A stretch of 64,000 bases of DNA from Pyramidobacter piscolens W5455 (GTDB lineage: Bacteria > Synergistota > Synergistia > Synergistales > Dethiosulfovibrionaceae): assembly GCF_000177335.1 (NCBI RefSeq), contig NZ_ADFP01000124.1:1-64000 (forward strand). The letters are read 5' to 3'. Below the pieces are notes generated by a model. The model saw only the letters and a list, made by a program, of their open reading frames with translations. It made no database searches and was not told where the DNA came from. Below are positions 8,057-16,753 of the stretch, piece by piece. Within the stretch, counting starts at the first letter, position 1, and every line of letters begins with the position of its first letter. Made by a program: the position numbers and the translations under genes.

Positions 8057-8251
8057 ATGACGCGTCTGCCGCGACGCGGGGCGTCGCCGTACCGACGGCG
8101 AACCGAACGAACGAAGGGAGCCGGGCGGCTGTTTTCCGCTCAGGACGGCACGTTTGCGCGCCGTACCGAAAAAACACACAGACACGGAGGAAGAACGCAT
8201 GAAGAAGGGAAACGTCGGAAAAATCGTATTGGCGTACTCGGGCGGCCTTGA
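8057..8251 (+). CDS. Candidate arginine-rich leader peptide ahead of argG
   Basis: This 64-codon frame has its own strong AAAGGAGG site nine bases before the ATG. It begins [19 protein letters not shown]: seven Arg in 19 residues, 16 of 64 overall. Four of the first seven Arg codons are CGA, a codon I did not see in argG, where Arg is CGC, CGT or CGG. It runs past the argG start in another frame (53-base overlap). Two overlapping hairpins (8071-8087 and 8085-8100) cover its early codons. This fits a stalling peptide that senses charged Arg-tRNA, but GC-rich DNA yields Arg-rich frames by chance, so it remains a hypothesis. Confidence 0.5.
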   Translation: MTRLPRRGASPYRRRTERTKGAGRLFSAQDGTFARRTEKTHRHGGRTHEEGKRRKNRIGVLGRP

Positions 8252-9419
8252 CACTTCGATCATCATTCCCTGGTTGAAGGAGAACTACGACAATCCCGAG
8301 ATCATCGCCGTTTCGGGCGACGTCGGACAGGGCGACGAACTGGAAGGGTTGGAGGAAAAAGCTCTCAAAACCGGCGCCGCCAAGTTGATCGTGGCCGACC
8401 TCGTCGACGAAATGGTGGACGGGATCATCATCCCGGCGCTGAAAATGGGGGCGAAATACGAAAAGTACCTGCTCGGCACCGCCTTCGCGCGTCCCGTGAT
8501 CGGCAAGAAACTCGCCGAGATCGCGCTGGCGGAGGGCGCCGACGCAATCTGTCACGGCGCGACGGGCAAAGGCAACGACCAGGTCCGCTTCGAGCTCGCC
8601 ATCAAACGCTTCGCGCCGGACATGCCGATCATCGCGCCCTGGCGCGAATGGGACATCAAATCCCGCGACGAGGAGATCGACTACGCCGAGGCGCACCGCG
8701 TGCCGCTGCGGATCTCGCGCGAGACGAATTACTCCAAGGACAAGAACCTGTGGCACCTGAGCCACGAGGGCCTCGATCTCGAAGATCCCGCCAACGAGCC
8801 GCAATACGACAAGCCGGGGTTCCTCGAGATGAGCGTTTCGCCGATGCAGGCCCCGGACGCGCCGGAGTACGTCAGCGTCGACTTCGAGGCCGGCGCGCCG
8901 ACGGCATTCAACGGCGAGAAGATGAAGGCGTCGGACATCATCCGCAAGCTGAACGAGGCCGGAGGCAAAAACGGCATCGGCATTACCGACATCGTCGAGA
9001 ACCGTCTGGTCGGCATGAAGGACCGCGGCATTTACGAGACGCCGGGCGGGAGCATTCTTTACTTCGCGCACGAGCAGCTGGAAATGATCACGGTGGACAA
9101 GGACACGCTGCACGTCAAGCAGAAACTGGCCGTCGATTTCGCCGACCTCATTTACAACGGCAAGTGGTACACGCCGCTGCAGGAAGCGCTGACGGCGTTC
9201 GCCGACGAAGCGGACAAATACGTGACCGGCACGGTCAAACTCAAGTTGTACAAGGGCAACATCATCCCCGCCGGAACGACCTCGCCGTATTCTCTGTATT
9301 CCGAAAAACTGGTCACCTTCGGCGAAAGCGATTACGATCAGGCGCAGGCGGCCGGCTTCATCAACCTCTGGGGACTGCCCGTGAAAGTGCAGGCGCTGCG
9401 CGAGCAGGGCCGTCTGTAA
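8199..9419 (+). CDS. argG: Argininosuccinate synthase
   Basis: This 406-residue enzyme joins citrulline and aspartate with ATP to give argininosuccinate, the penultimate step of arginine synthesis. The N-type ATP pyrophosphatase loop AYSGGLDTS (about 12-20) is intact, and the family blocks [14 protein letters not shown] and [16 protein letters not shown] are present. The ATG follows ACGGAGGA (8184-8192); an in-frame extension to 8154 adds a non-conserved 15-residue piece. No argH follows, so the gene stands alone behind a long leader with a possible Arg-responsive peptide. Confidence 0.96.
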   Translation: MKKGNVGKIVLAYSGGLDTSIIIPWLKENYDNPEIIAVSGDVGQGDELEGLEEKALKTGAAKLIVADLVDEMVDGIIIPALKMGAKYEKYLLGTAFARPVIGKKLAEIALAEGADAICHGATGKGNDQVRFELAIKRFAPDMPIIAPWREWDIKSRDEEIDYAEAHRVPLRISRETNYSKDKNLWHLSHEGLDLEDPANEPQYDKPGFLEMSVSPMQAPDAPEYVSVDFEAGAPTAFNGEKMKASDIIRKLNEAGGKNGIGITDIVENRLVGMKDRGIYETPGGSILYFAHEQLEMITVDKDTLHVKQKLAVDFADLIYNGKWYTPLQEALTAFADEADKYVTGTVKLKLYKGNIIPAGTTSPYSLYSEKLVTFGESDYDQAQAAGFINLWGLPVKVQALREQGRL

Positions 9420-9536
9420 GCGTTCCGGGACCGCCGCTGCCGGGCGCGAGGCGGGATCCGGAGGAAACGCGGACCGACGCCGGAAAAATTTTCGTCGTCA
9501 TGTGCCGCGGGCATCGCGACCTATTGAATAAAAGCA

Positions 9537-9565
9537 TTCGACTTCTTCGAGTTGAAGCGTATGAT
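9537..9565 (+). promoter_or_regulatory. Possible promoter with dyad ahead of the CMD-cupin gene
   Basis: TATGAT (9560-9565) could be the -10 box. TTCGACT-TCTTCG-AGTTGAA (9537-9556) is an imperfect inverted repeat (6 of 7 pairs) directly upstream of it. A good -35 box is not visible, as expected if an activator is needed. Confidence 0.35.
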
Positions 9566-9614
9566 CAACTCACGGGTCGGTAAAGCTCGAATTCAGTCAG
9601 CACAGGAGGCACCA

Positions 9615-10373
9615 ATGAAAAAACAAACCGCCGGACGCGACGCCCTCGGCGCGATCGCGCCCAAATTCGCCGCGCTCAACGACGACGTGCTCTTCGGAGA
9701 AGTGTGGTCGCGGAGCGACCGGCTCTCGCTGCGCGACCGCTCCATCGTCACGGTCACGGCTCTGATCGCGAAGGGGATTTTCGACAACTCGCTCAAGTAC
9801 CACCTCGCCAACGCCCGCAACAACGGCGTCACCGCCGTCGAAATGGCCGAACTGATCACGCACCTGGCCTTTTACGCCGGCTGGCCCAACGCCTGGGGCG
9901 CTTTCGCTCAGATGAAGGAAGTTTACGCCGGCGGCGAATCGGGCGACGAAAGCGGCAAGGCGGCGTTCGACCGCGCCAACATCTTCGGCCGGGGGCAGGA
10001 GAACACAGCTTACGCGCGGTACTTCGTCGGCGCCTCGTGGCTCAATCCGCTCACGCCCAGAGGGACCGTGCCGTTCATGGCAAACGTCACCTTCGAACCG
10101 GGGTGCCGCAACAACTGGCACGTGCACCGCGCCGCCAGGGGCGGCGGCCAGATCCTGCTCTGCGTCGCCGGGCGCGGCTGGTACCAGGAGGAAGGCAAAG
10201 ACCCCGCCGAACTGACGCCCGGCCAGGTCGTCGTCATCCCCCCAAACGTCAAGCACTGGCACGGCGCGGCACGGGACAGCTGGTTCTCGCACGTTTCCGT
10301 GGAAGTCCCCGGCGAAGAGACAGCCAACGAATGGCTCGAACCGGTCGAGTCGGAACTGTATCGCTCGCGGTAA
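9615..10373 (+). CDS. Carboxymuconolactone decarboxylase-like / cupin fusion protein
   Basis: This 252-residue protein has two domains. Residues about 10-100 are an all-helical CMD/AhpD-like domain (LSLRDRSIVTVTAL, LKYHLANARNNGVT, AFYAGWPNAWGAF) without the AhpD CxxC redox pair. Residues about 140-245 are a cupin with metal ligands in WHVHR, a later Glu/Gln region and KHWHG. Such fusions are often annotated as carboxymuconolactone decarboxylase family protein, and their substrate is generally unknown. AGGAGG lies nine bases upstream of the chosen ATG; an in-frame ATG at 9552 lacks a site. The gene appears monocistronic and ends at a strong terminator. Confidence 0.8.
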   Translation: MKKQTAGRDALGAIAPKFAALNDDVLFGEVWSRSDRLSLRDRSIVTVTALIAKGIFDNSLKYHLANARNNGVTAVEMAELITHLAFYAGWPNAWGAFAQMKEVYAGGESGDESGKAAFDRANIFGRGQENTAYARYFVGASWLNPLTPRGTVPFMANVTFEPGCRNNWHVHRAARGGGQILLCVAGRGWYQEEGKDPAELTPGQVVVIPPNVKHWHGAARDSWFSHVSVEVPGEETANEWLEPVESELYRSR

Positions 10374-10380
10374 TTCTTCC

Positions 10381-10413
10381 GCAGTCTGCCTTCGGGCAGG
10401 CTGCGTTTTTTTT
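10381..10413 (+). terminator. Intrinsic terminator after the CMD-cupin gene
   Basis: GCAGTCTGCC-TTCG-GGCAGGCTGC forms a stem closed by a UUCG tetraloop, followed by a run of eight T residues starting at 10406. Confidence 0.92.
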
Positions 10414-10627
10414 GCAAAAAAGATCCGGGGCCGATTTCCGGCTCCGGATCGAGGTCGCGAAACAGCTTGTACTATTTCTCGATAAAAAAACATTAACATA
10501 GCTCGCTGGGCGCCCGAGGAAGATTCGCCAGGCGAGTCGCGCAGAGCGCGCAGCGGTCGAGGTAGTCCTGAGCGACTGGACGCCCCCGGAGCGTCCCAAG
10601 GGCAGGCCTTTCAATCAAGAAATGATA

Positions 10628-11512
10628 TTATTTGGCGGGGAACAGCGCCGCGGCGGTCATGTCGAGGTAGTTGAGGCCGTCGTACTGCGGGAAGGCCGCG
10701 ATCGCGCCCTTTTTGAATTCTTCGCCGCTGGCGCTCGACGCGGCCAGCTCTTTGAGCTTTTCCACGTAGCGGATCTTCTCGCTGACGGCGTCCTGCCCTT
10801 CGGGCGCGCTGTGGGCGGGCAGGATCATGGCGTACTGCGCCTCGCGGTAGCCGCGCAGCGTCTTCAGCATGGCGTCCATGTGGCCCGCGCCGCCGATGAT
10901 GGAGTGCGTGTGTTTGCCCAGCATGTGCGTGGAAACGGCGTTGATGGCCGGAATGACGATGTCGTAGGTATCGCCCTGCTCGACGAGAATGAACTCGATG
11001 CCGCCCAGCGTCACCGGTCCGGCGGCAAGGACTTTCGCGATCGAAGCGGTGTCGCCGCCGCCGTGAAACTCATCGCCGAACGCCTTGTGCAGCCCCTCGG
11101 CGACGGCCGCCGTCGAACCGCCGGCGATGGCTTTTTTCGCCGCCTCGGTGCCGTAGATCGTCATGCCTTCGGCGTAGCTGGCGCCGGCCGGATGGGCGCT
11201 GACGAACAGATCTTTCATCGGTTTGTTCAGACCGCCGATGTAACTCTTCCACGCCTCGAGGTTCGCGGTGAACGACGGCAGTTCGATGCCCACGAGCGCG
11301 TCCGCTCCTTCGACGATATACGCCTCGTCGGCCAGAGCGTCGCCCGTGGCATAGGCGTGCAGCTTGACGTCGCCGTAATCGAACACAGCCATTACGCCGG
11401 CGGCAAGCGGCACTTCCCTTACCTTCGGCGCCGTGACGGCGGCCGAAGCGGCGGACGCTGCGGAAGCGGACAGGACGAGAGCGGAAAGAGCGGAACGAAC
11501 GGACTTTTTCAT
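10628..11512 (-). CDS. Exported metallo-beta-lactamase-fold-like protein, active site degraded
   Basis: This 294-residue protein has an Ala/Ser-rich signal peptide (about 1-25). The body resembles the MBL fold: an early AYIVEGADALVGIE strand pair, a central VSAHPAGASY segment where HxHxDH would be expected, and a later GGAGHMD and ILPAHSAPEG pair recalling the C-terminal MBL motifs. The catalytic HxHxDH is absent, so hydrolase activity is doubtful or unusual. GGAGGC precedes the start. It is a single gene, convergent with the CMD-cupin gene. The family call is tentative. Confidence 0.6.
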   Translation of the reverse strand: MKKSVRSALSALVLSASAASAASAAVTAPKVREVPLAAGVMAVFDYGDVKLHAYATGDALADEAYIVEGADALVGIELPSFTANLEAWKSYIGGLNKPMKDLFVSAHPAGASYAEGMTIYGTEAAKKAIAGGSTAAVAEGLHKAFGDEFHGGGDTASIAKVLAAGPVTLGGIEFILVEQGDTYDIVIPAINAVSTHMLGKHTHSIIGGAGHMDAMLKTLRGYREAQYAMILPAHSAPEGQDAVSEKIRYVEKLKELAASSASGEEFKKGAIAAFPQYDGLNYLDMTAAALFPAK

Positions 11513-11706
11513 TTTTCATGCCTCCAATGGATTTTCGTGATCGATTGCTGACGGTTCGATTATAAAAACCCCCGTTGTTTTCCCGCAAGAAGGCACAATA
11601 AAGTGGCCTGGTTACCGGCAGGTAACCGCTCCAGCCGGGGGCTGCAAAAATTTTTCCGGCGAGGCGCCCGACGGCAGTTTCATCGTCAAAAACCCGCCGC
11701 GGCTTC

Positions 11707-11735
11707 TTGACTTTACCATGATAAAGTGATAATAT
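11707..11735 (+). promoter_or_regulatory. Histidine-operon promoter with embedded HisR/YerC-type operator
   Basis: TTGACT (11707-11712) and a -10-like TAATAT/GATAAT (11728-11735) bracket the near-perfect palindrome CTTTACCATGATAAAG (11711-11726, 7 of 8 pairs). A repressor bound here would block RNA polymerase. The next gene encodes a TrpR-superfamily protein, so autoregulation of the whole operon is the simplest reading. Confidence 0.65.
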
Positions 11736-11775
11736 GCCATTCGTAAATTTTCCCGGAAGGACGGAACGTTTCCCC

Positions 11776-12069
11776 ATGACTCACCTCAATTCGGAACTCA
11801 TCGACCGATTCTATCTGGCGATTCTCGCCCTGAAGACGCCCGAGGAATGCGCCGTGTTTTTCGAGGGCCTCCGCACGGTCACGGAAATTCAGAACATGGC
11901 GCAGCGTCCCGAAGTGGCGCAATTGCCCGCCGACGGCCGCAATTATCAGGAAATCACGAACGGCGCCGGCGTCAGCGCCGCCACGATCAGCCGCGTCAAC
12001 CGCTGTCTCCGCTACGGCAGCGGGGGTTATCGACTCGCGCTGGCGCGGCTCGGGCGGGAAAAGCGGTGA
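11776..12069 (+). CDS. TrpR-superfamily YerC/HisR-type repressor
   Basis: This 97-residue all-helical protein matches the YerC/YecD branch of the TrpR superfamily: ELIDRFYLAILALKTPEEC at the front, a helix-turn-helix at about 57-78 (NYQEITNGAGVSAATISRVNRCL) and the typical YGSGGYRLAL tail. YerC relatives are predicted regulators of histidine synthesis in Firmicutes (named HisR in regulon studies). Here the gene heads the his operon, four bases before hisZ, and a palindrome lies in its promoter. The start at 11776 is preferred because the first in-frame ATG (11734) overlaps the -10 region. Histidine as corepressor is inferred. Confidence 0.85.
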   Translation: MTHLNSELIDRFYLAILALKTPEECAVFFEGLRTVTEIQNMAQRPEVAQLPADGRNYQEITNGAGVSAATISRVNRCLRYGSGGYRLALARLGREKR

Positions 12070-12073
12070 AAGA

Positions 12074-13207
12074 ATGAACATCGACTCGAATTCCCTCAAG
12101 TACGACGAGCGCGCCATCTTCGCGCTGCGTTCGCTTTACTCGAAATACGGCTACTCCTATTACAAAATGAGCAAGTTCGAGGAGTACGATCTGTACGTGC
12201 GCAACAAGGATTTCCTCGTCAGCGACAGCGTCATCACCTTTACGGACACGAACGGGCGCCTGATGGCTCTCAAACCCGACGTGACGCTCTCCATCATCCG
12301 CCACATCAAAGACGAGCCCGGCGTCGTCCAGAAACTCTTCTACAACGAGAACGTCTACCGCGTCTCGCAGAAGACCCGCACGTTCAAAGAGATCATGCAG
12401 GTCGGTCTGGAGTGCGTGGGCGCCATCGACGCGTACTGTATCGGCGAAGTGCTGATGCTCGCCGCCGAAAGTCTGCGCTGCATTTCGCCGCGCTGCGTGC
12501 TCGATGTCGCTCATCTTGGCATCATCGCCGCCATCATCGACGACTTCTCCTTTTCCGAAAGCGTCCGCCGCGCCGTCCTCAAGTGCATCAACGAAAAAAA
12601 CGTGCATGAGCTGAGCCTGATCTGCGCTCAGTCCGGCGTCGAGGAGAACAAGGCCGCCGCCCTCCGCCGGCTGGTGTCGCTCTGCGACCGTCCGGCCGCG
12701 GCCATGCCGAAGCTGCGCGCCCTGCTGAGCCGTTCCGGCAGCGCGCGGCTTGCCGAACAGCTGGACGAGCTGGAACGCATCGTCGTACAGTTCAAAGGGA
12801 CTGACCTCGAGGACATGCTGCGCGTGGACTTCTCCGTCGCCAACGACCTCAATTACTACAACGGCATCGTCTTCCGCGGCTTCGTCGAAGGCGTGCCGAC
12901 GGGCGTCCTTTCCGGCGGCCAGTACGATCGACTCATGCGCAAGATGAAGCACCAGTCGGGCGCTATCGGTTTCGCCATTTATCTGGACCTGCTCGAACGG
13001 CTCGACCACGCCGAACGCGCCTACGACGTGGACACGCTCCTTCTCTACGACCGCCGCGACGATCCCCGCGCGCTGCGCGCCGCCGCGGCCAAGCTGACGT
13101 CCGGCGGACACAGCGTCATGGCCCAAAAGGAACTGCCCGAGGGCATCAAGTTCAGGCAGCTGATGAGACTTGAAGGGAACGAGGCGAAGCTCCTTGAACA
13201 TGCTTAA
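12074..13207 (+). CDS. hisZ: ATP phosphoribosyltransferase regulatory subunit
   Basis: This 377-residue paralogue of histidyl-tRNA synthetase lacks the anticodon-binding domain. It keeps class II motifs in degenerate form (KPDVTLSIIRHI, YNENVYR, QVGLECVG) and the glycine-rich VLSGGQYDRLM block. HisZ forms a hetero-octamer with the short form of HisG and gives histidine feedback control. The short HisG next to it confirms the assignment. The 3' end overlaps hisG by eight bases. Confidence 0.93.
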   Translation: MNIDSNSLKYDERAIFALRSLYSKYGYSYYKMSKFEEYDLYVRNKDFLVSDSVITFTDTNGRLMALKPDVTLSIIRHIKDEPGVVQKLFYNENVYRVSQKTRTFKEIMQVGLECVGAIDAYCIGEVLMLAAESLRCISPRCVLDVAHLGIIAAIIDDFSFSESVRRAVLKCINEKNVHELSLICAQSGVEENKAAALRRLVSLCDRPAAAMPKLRALLSRSGSARLAEQLDELERIVVQFKGTDLEDMLRVDFSVANDLNYYNGIVFRGFVEGVPTGVLSGGQYDRLMRKMKHQSGAIGFAIYLDLLERLDHAERAYDVDTLLLYDRRDDPRALRAAAAKLTSGGHSVMAQKELPEGIKFRQLMRLEGNEAKLLEHA

Positions 13208-13829
13208 CGTGGCACTGCCCAAGGGACGCCTGGGCGAGCGGGTCTACGCCATGTTCGCGCGGGCCGGGCTGGAATGCGGCGGCGTGCTCGAGCCGGGGCG
13301 CCGTCTGATTTTCGAAAACCCGCACAAGGGCGTGCGCTATTTCTGGGTCAAGCCCTCCGATGTCGCCATTTACGTGGAGCGGGGAGCAGCCGACCTCGGC
13401 GCGGCAGGCAAAGACATCCTGCTCGAAAACGAGCCCGACGTTTACGAGCTGCTCGACCTCCATACCGGCGTCTGCCGCATGGCCGTCGCCGCGCGGGTGG
13501 ACTTCCGCGACAACCCCGACCGCACGCTGCGCGTCGCCAGCAAGTTCGTGCACATCGCCCAGAACTATTACGCCGCCAAAGGGCGCGACATCGACATCAT
13601 CCGCATCAACGGCTCGGTGGAGCTGGCGCCGATCCTCGGTCTTTCCGACGTGATCGTCGACATCGTCGAAACGGGCACGACGCTGAAGGAAAACCATCTG
13701 CGCGTGCTCGACACGGTCGTCTCCATCAGCGCGCGGCTTATCGCCAACAAGGCGAGCTTCAAATTCAAAAACGGACAGATCTTGGAGATCATGCGGGCCA
13801 TGACCGCCATGACGGAGGCAGAACAATGA
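13200..13829 (+). CDS. hisG: ATP phosphoribosyltransferase, short form
   Basis: This enzyme joins ATP and PRPP, the first step of histidine synthesis. At 209 residues it is the short form that depends on HisZ, lacking the C-terminal regulatory domain. The start MLNVALPKGRLGE is typical of the family, and the PRPP-binding segment IVDIVETGTTLKEN is present. The chosen ATG overlaps the end of hisZ; the earlier in-frame ATG at 13170 would add ten residues before the conserved start. Its stop overlaps hisD. Confidence 0.95.
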   Translation: MLNVALPKGRLGERVYAMFARAGLECGGVLEPGRRLIFENPHKGVRYFWVKPSDVAIYVERGAADLGAAGKDILLENEPDVYELLDLHTGVCRMAVAARVDFRDNPDRTLRVASKFVHIAQNYYAAKGRDIDIIRINGSVELAPILGLSDVIVDIVETGTTLKENHLRVLDTVVSISARLIANKASFKFKNGQILEIMRAMTAMTEAEQ

Positions 13830-15106
13830 TCAGAATATTGAAATGCGGCGAGGTCGCCGACGGGGATATCCTCGCGCGCGCCATCCCCGCCGCGGACGTC
13901 GGGGACGTCGTGGCCGAGATCATCGCCGACGTGCGGGAAAACGGCGACGCGGCGCTGAAGAAATACGCCGAGAAATTCGACGGCGCCAGACTCGAGGCGT
14001 TGGCGGTGACGCCGGCGGAGATCGAGGCCGCCGTGGCGCAGGTCGCGCCGGAGTTTATCGGCATCCTCGAGAAGGCGGCAGGCAACATCCGCGCCTTTCA
14101 TTCGCGCCAGCTCAGGAACGGCTTTATCATCAACGACGAGCCAGGCGTCGTCGTCGGCCAGAAGGTTATTCCCATGGACCGCGCCGGCGTTTACGTGCCC
14201 GGCGGCACGGCCGCCTACCCTTCGACGGTGCTGATGGATCTCATTCCCGCCAAGATCGCCGGCGTGCGCGAGATCATCATGACGACGCCGCCGCGCCGGG
14301 ACGGTTCGGTCGATCCCGCTATCCTCGCCGCCGCCCGCGTCGCCGGAGCCGACCGAATTTTCAAGAGCGGCGGCGCTCAGGCCATCGCCGCTTTGGCCTA
14401 CGGTACGGAAAGCGTGCCGCGCGTGGACAAGATCGTCGGCCCCGGCAACGCGTTCGTCGCCGAGGCGAAGAAACAGGTCTTCGGCGCCGTCTCCATCGAC
14501 ATGATCGCCGGCCCCAGCGAGATCCTCGTCATCGCCGACGGCCGGACCAATCCGCGCTGGTGCGCCGCCGATCTGCTCGCGCAGGCCGAGCACGACAGAA
14601 TAGCCAGCGCCGTGCTGATCACGGATTCCATGGCGCTGGCCCGGGCCGTCCAGGCCGAGATCGAGCGCCAGCTCCCCGAACTGGAACGGAGCGAGATCGC
14701 CCGCGCCGCCATCGAGAACAACGGCAAAATCATCGTCGCCGACACGCTGGCGAAAGCCGTCGAGATCGCCAACGCGATCGCGCCGGAACACCTGGAGCTG
14801 TGCGTCGACGCTCCGTTCGACTATCTTGACGGCATCCGTCACGCCGGTTCGGTGTTTCTCGGGCGCCACTGCCCCGAGGCGCTGGGCGATTATTTCGCCG
14901 GCCCCAACCACACCCTGCCCACCGGCGGCACGGCGCGTTTTTCAAGCCCGCTGTCGGTGGACGACTTCGTGAAGAAATCGCAGTACATCTATTACACGCG
15001 CGCCGCTTTGCGCAAAGCGGCGCCGGACGTTGCCGGCTTCGCGCGCCGGGAAGGGCTGACGGGGCATGCCCGCAGCGTTCTGAGTCGAATGGAGGAAAAA
15101 CAATGA
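13826..15106 (+). CDS. hisD: Histidinol dehydrogenase
   Basis: This 426-residue zinc enzyme oxidises histidinol to histidine with two NAD. Family blocks are intact: DRAGVYVPGGTAAYPS, KSGGAQAIAALAYGT, VDKIVGPGN, DMIAGPSEI, the catalytic DLLAQAEHD and IAPEHLEL, and the late GPNHTLPTGGTARF. The ATG overlaps the hisG stop (ATGA), and GGAGGC sits just upstream. A longer open frame upstream lies inside hisG and is not used. Confidence 0.96.
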   Translation: MIRILKCGEVADGDILARAIPAADVGDVVAEIIADVRENGDAALKKYAEKFDGARLEALAVTPAEIEAAVAQVAPEFIGILEKAAGNIRAFHSRQLRNGFIINDEPGVVVGQKVIPMDRAGVYVPGGTAAYPSTVLMDLIPAKIAGVREIIMTTPPRRDGSVDPAILAAARVAGADRIFKSGGAQAIAALAYGTESVPRVDKIVGPGNAFVAEAKKQVFGAVSIDMIAGPSEILVIADGRTNPRWCAADLLAQAEHDRIASAVLITDSMALARAVQAEIERQLPELERSEIARAAIENNGKIIVADTLAKAVEIANAIAPEHLELCVDAPFDYLDGIRHAGSVFLGRHCPEALGDYFAGPNHTLPTGGTARFSSPLSVDDFVKKSQYIYYTRAALRKAAPDVAGFARREGLTGHARSVLSRMEEKQ

Positions 15107-16164
15107 GCCGCTTTTTCAGCAGCAAATACGCCGGGCTGATCCCCTACGTGCCGGGCGAACAGCCGCGCAGCCAGGAGTTCATCAAGCTGAATACGAACGA
15201 ATCGCCTTTTCCGCCTTCCTCGCGAGCCCTCCGCGCCGCCGCGGAGGCCGCGCGCCGGTTGAACCTCTACTCCGACCCCGAGTGCCGCGCCTTGAACGCG
15301 AAACTGGCCGAAGTCTACCATCTCGCGCCCGAAGAGGTCCTGTGCACCAACGGTTCCGACGAGATCCTCAACTTCGCCTTCATGGCCTTCTGCGACGCCG
15401 GGCACCCCGCCGCCTTCCCCAACGTCACCTACGGTTTTTACAAGGTCCTCGCGGCGCTGAACGGCGTGCCGTGCGAAGAGATTCCGCTGCGCGAAGACTT
15501 TTCTGTGAACGTGAGCGACTACGTCGGCCTGAACAAAACCATCTTCATCGCCAATCCCAACGCTCCCACGGGGCTGGCCCTGCCGCTCGCCGACGTCGAA
15601 CGCCTCGTCAGGGGCAATCCCGGCAGCGTCGTCGTCGTCGACGAGGCCTACGTCGACTTCGGCGGCGAAAGCGCGCTGCCGCTGATCCACAAGTACGACA
15701 ATCTGCTCGTGACCATGACGTTTTCCAAGTCGCGCTCCATGGCCGGAGCCCGCCTCGGCTTCGGTGCCGCGTGCAAGGAGCTGATCGCCGACCTGAACGC
15801 GATCAAATACGCCACCAATCCCTACAACGTCAACGGCATGACCATGGCCGCCGGCATCGGCGCGCTGGAAGACGAGGAATACACGCGCGCCAACTGCCGC
15901 GCCGTCATGGAGACGCGCGAGGACGTCACCGCCGCGCTACGCGAAATGGGCTTTGAACTTGGCGACTCGAAGGCCAATTTCGTGTTTCCCCGCCATCCCA
16001 AAATCGACGGTCACAAGCTCTACGAGGAACTGCGCGCCCGCGGCATCCTCGTGCGCCATTTCGACACGCCGCTGCTGGCCCGGCACAACCGCATCACCAT
16101 CGGCAGCCGCGAGCAGATGAACCGCCTGCTGGACACGCTTGGAACTATTTTGGAGGAATGCTGA
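15103..16164 (+). CDS. hisC: Histidinol-phosphate aminotransferase
   Basis: This 353-residue fold-type I PLP enzyme converts imidazole acetol-phosphate to histidinol-phosphate. LNTNESPFPPS near the N-terminus, LCTNGSDEIL, NPNAPTG and the Schiff-base Lys209 in TFSKSRSMAGARLG are all present. The start overlaps the hisD stop (ATGA). Its place between hisD and hisB separates it from paralogous aromatic aminotransferases. Confidence 0.94.
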   Translation: MSRFFSSKYAGLIPYVPGEQPRSQEFIKLNTNESPFPPSSRALRAAAEAARRLNLYSDPECRALNAKLAEVYHLAPEEVLCTNGSDEILNFAFMAFCDAGHPAAFPNVTYGFYKVLAALNGVPCEEIPLREDFSVNVSDYVGLNKTIFIANPNAPTGLALPLADVERLVRGNPGSVVVVDEAYVDFGGESALPLIHKYDNLLVTMTFSKSRSMAGARLGFGAACKELIADLNAIKYATNPYNVNGMTMAAGIGALEDEEYTRANCRAVMETREDVTAALREMGFELGDSKANFVFPRHPKIDGHKLYEELRARGILVRHFDTPLLARHNRITIGSREQMNRLLDTLGTILEEC

Positions 16165-16752
16165 ATGCGTCATGCCGAAATCATCCGCCAGACCGCCGAG
16201 ACCGACATCGCCCTGAGGCTGGAACTTGACGGCACGGGACAAAGCGAGATCGACAGCGGCGTGGGCTTTCTGGACCACATGCTGACGCTGCTGGCGCGGC
16301 ACGGCCGTTTCGATCTGAAGCTGACCTGCCGCGGCGACACGAGCGTGGACGACCATCACAGCGTCGAAGACATCGGCATCTGTCTCGGCCGGGCCTTTGC
16401 GCAGGCGCTTGGCGAAAAGCGCGGCATCTCGCGCTACGGGTTCTGCGCCCTGCCCATGGACGAAGCTCTGATCCTCGCCGCCGTGGATTTCTCCGGACGC
16501 GCGTGCCTCGGTTACGACCTGCCGGTCCGTGCGCAAAAGGTGGGCACGTTCGACACCGAGCTGGTGCAGGAATTCTGGCAGGCTTTCGCGCGCTGCGCCG
16601 GCTGCTCCCTGCATCTGCGCCGGCTGGCCGGCGGCAACTCGCATCACATCATCGAGGGCGCGTTCAAGGCGGCGGCCCGCAGTCTGCGTCAGGCCGTGGC
16701 CATCGAGGCCGATTGCGCCGACGAGATCCCGTCCACCAAGGGGGTGCTCTGA
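16165..16752 (+). CDS. hisB: Imidazoleglycerol-phosphate dehydratase
   Basis: This 195-residue protein is the single-function dehydratase; the phosphatase half found in enterobacterial HisB is missing and is supplied by the PHP-family enzyme at the operon end. The manganese-binding repeats DHMLTLLARHG, DDHHSVEDIGICLG and the later GGNSHHIIEG are intact. It begins directly after the hisC stop, with TGGAGGA as ribosome site. Confidence 0.95.
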   Translation: MRHAEIIRQTAETDIALRLELDGTGQSEIDSGVGFLDHMLTLLARHGRFDLKLTCRGDTSVDDHHSVEDIGICLGRAFAQALGEKRGISRYGFCALPMDEALILAAVDFSGRACLGYDLPVRAQKVGTFDTELVQEFWQAFARCAGCSLHLRRLAGGNSHHIIEGAFKAAARSLRQAVAIEADCADEIPSTKGVL

Positions 16753-16753
16753 A

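Noticed and set aside
10579-10597. Terminator for the MBL-like gene
   Set aside because: A six-base stem is present, but no T tract follows on the minus strand.
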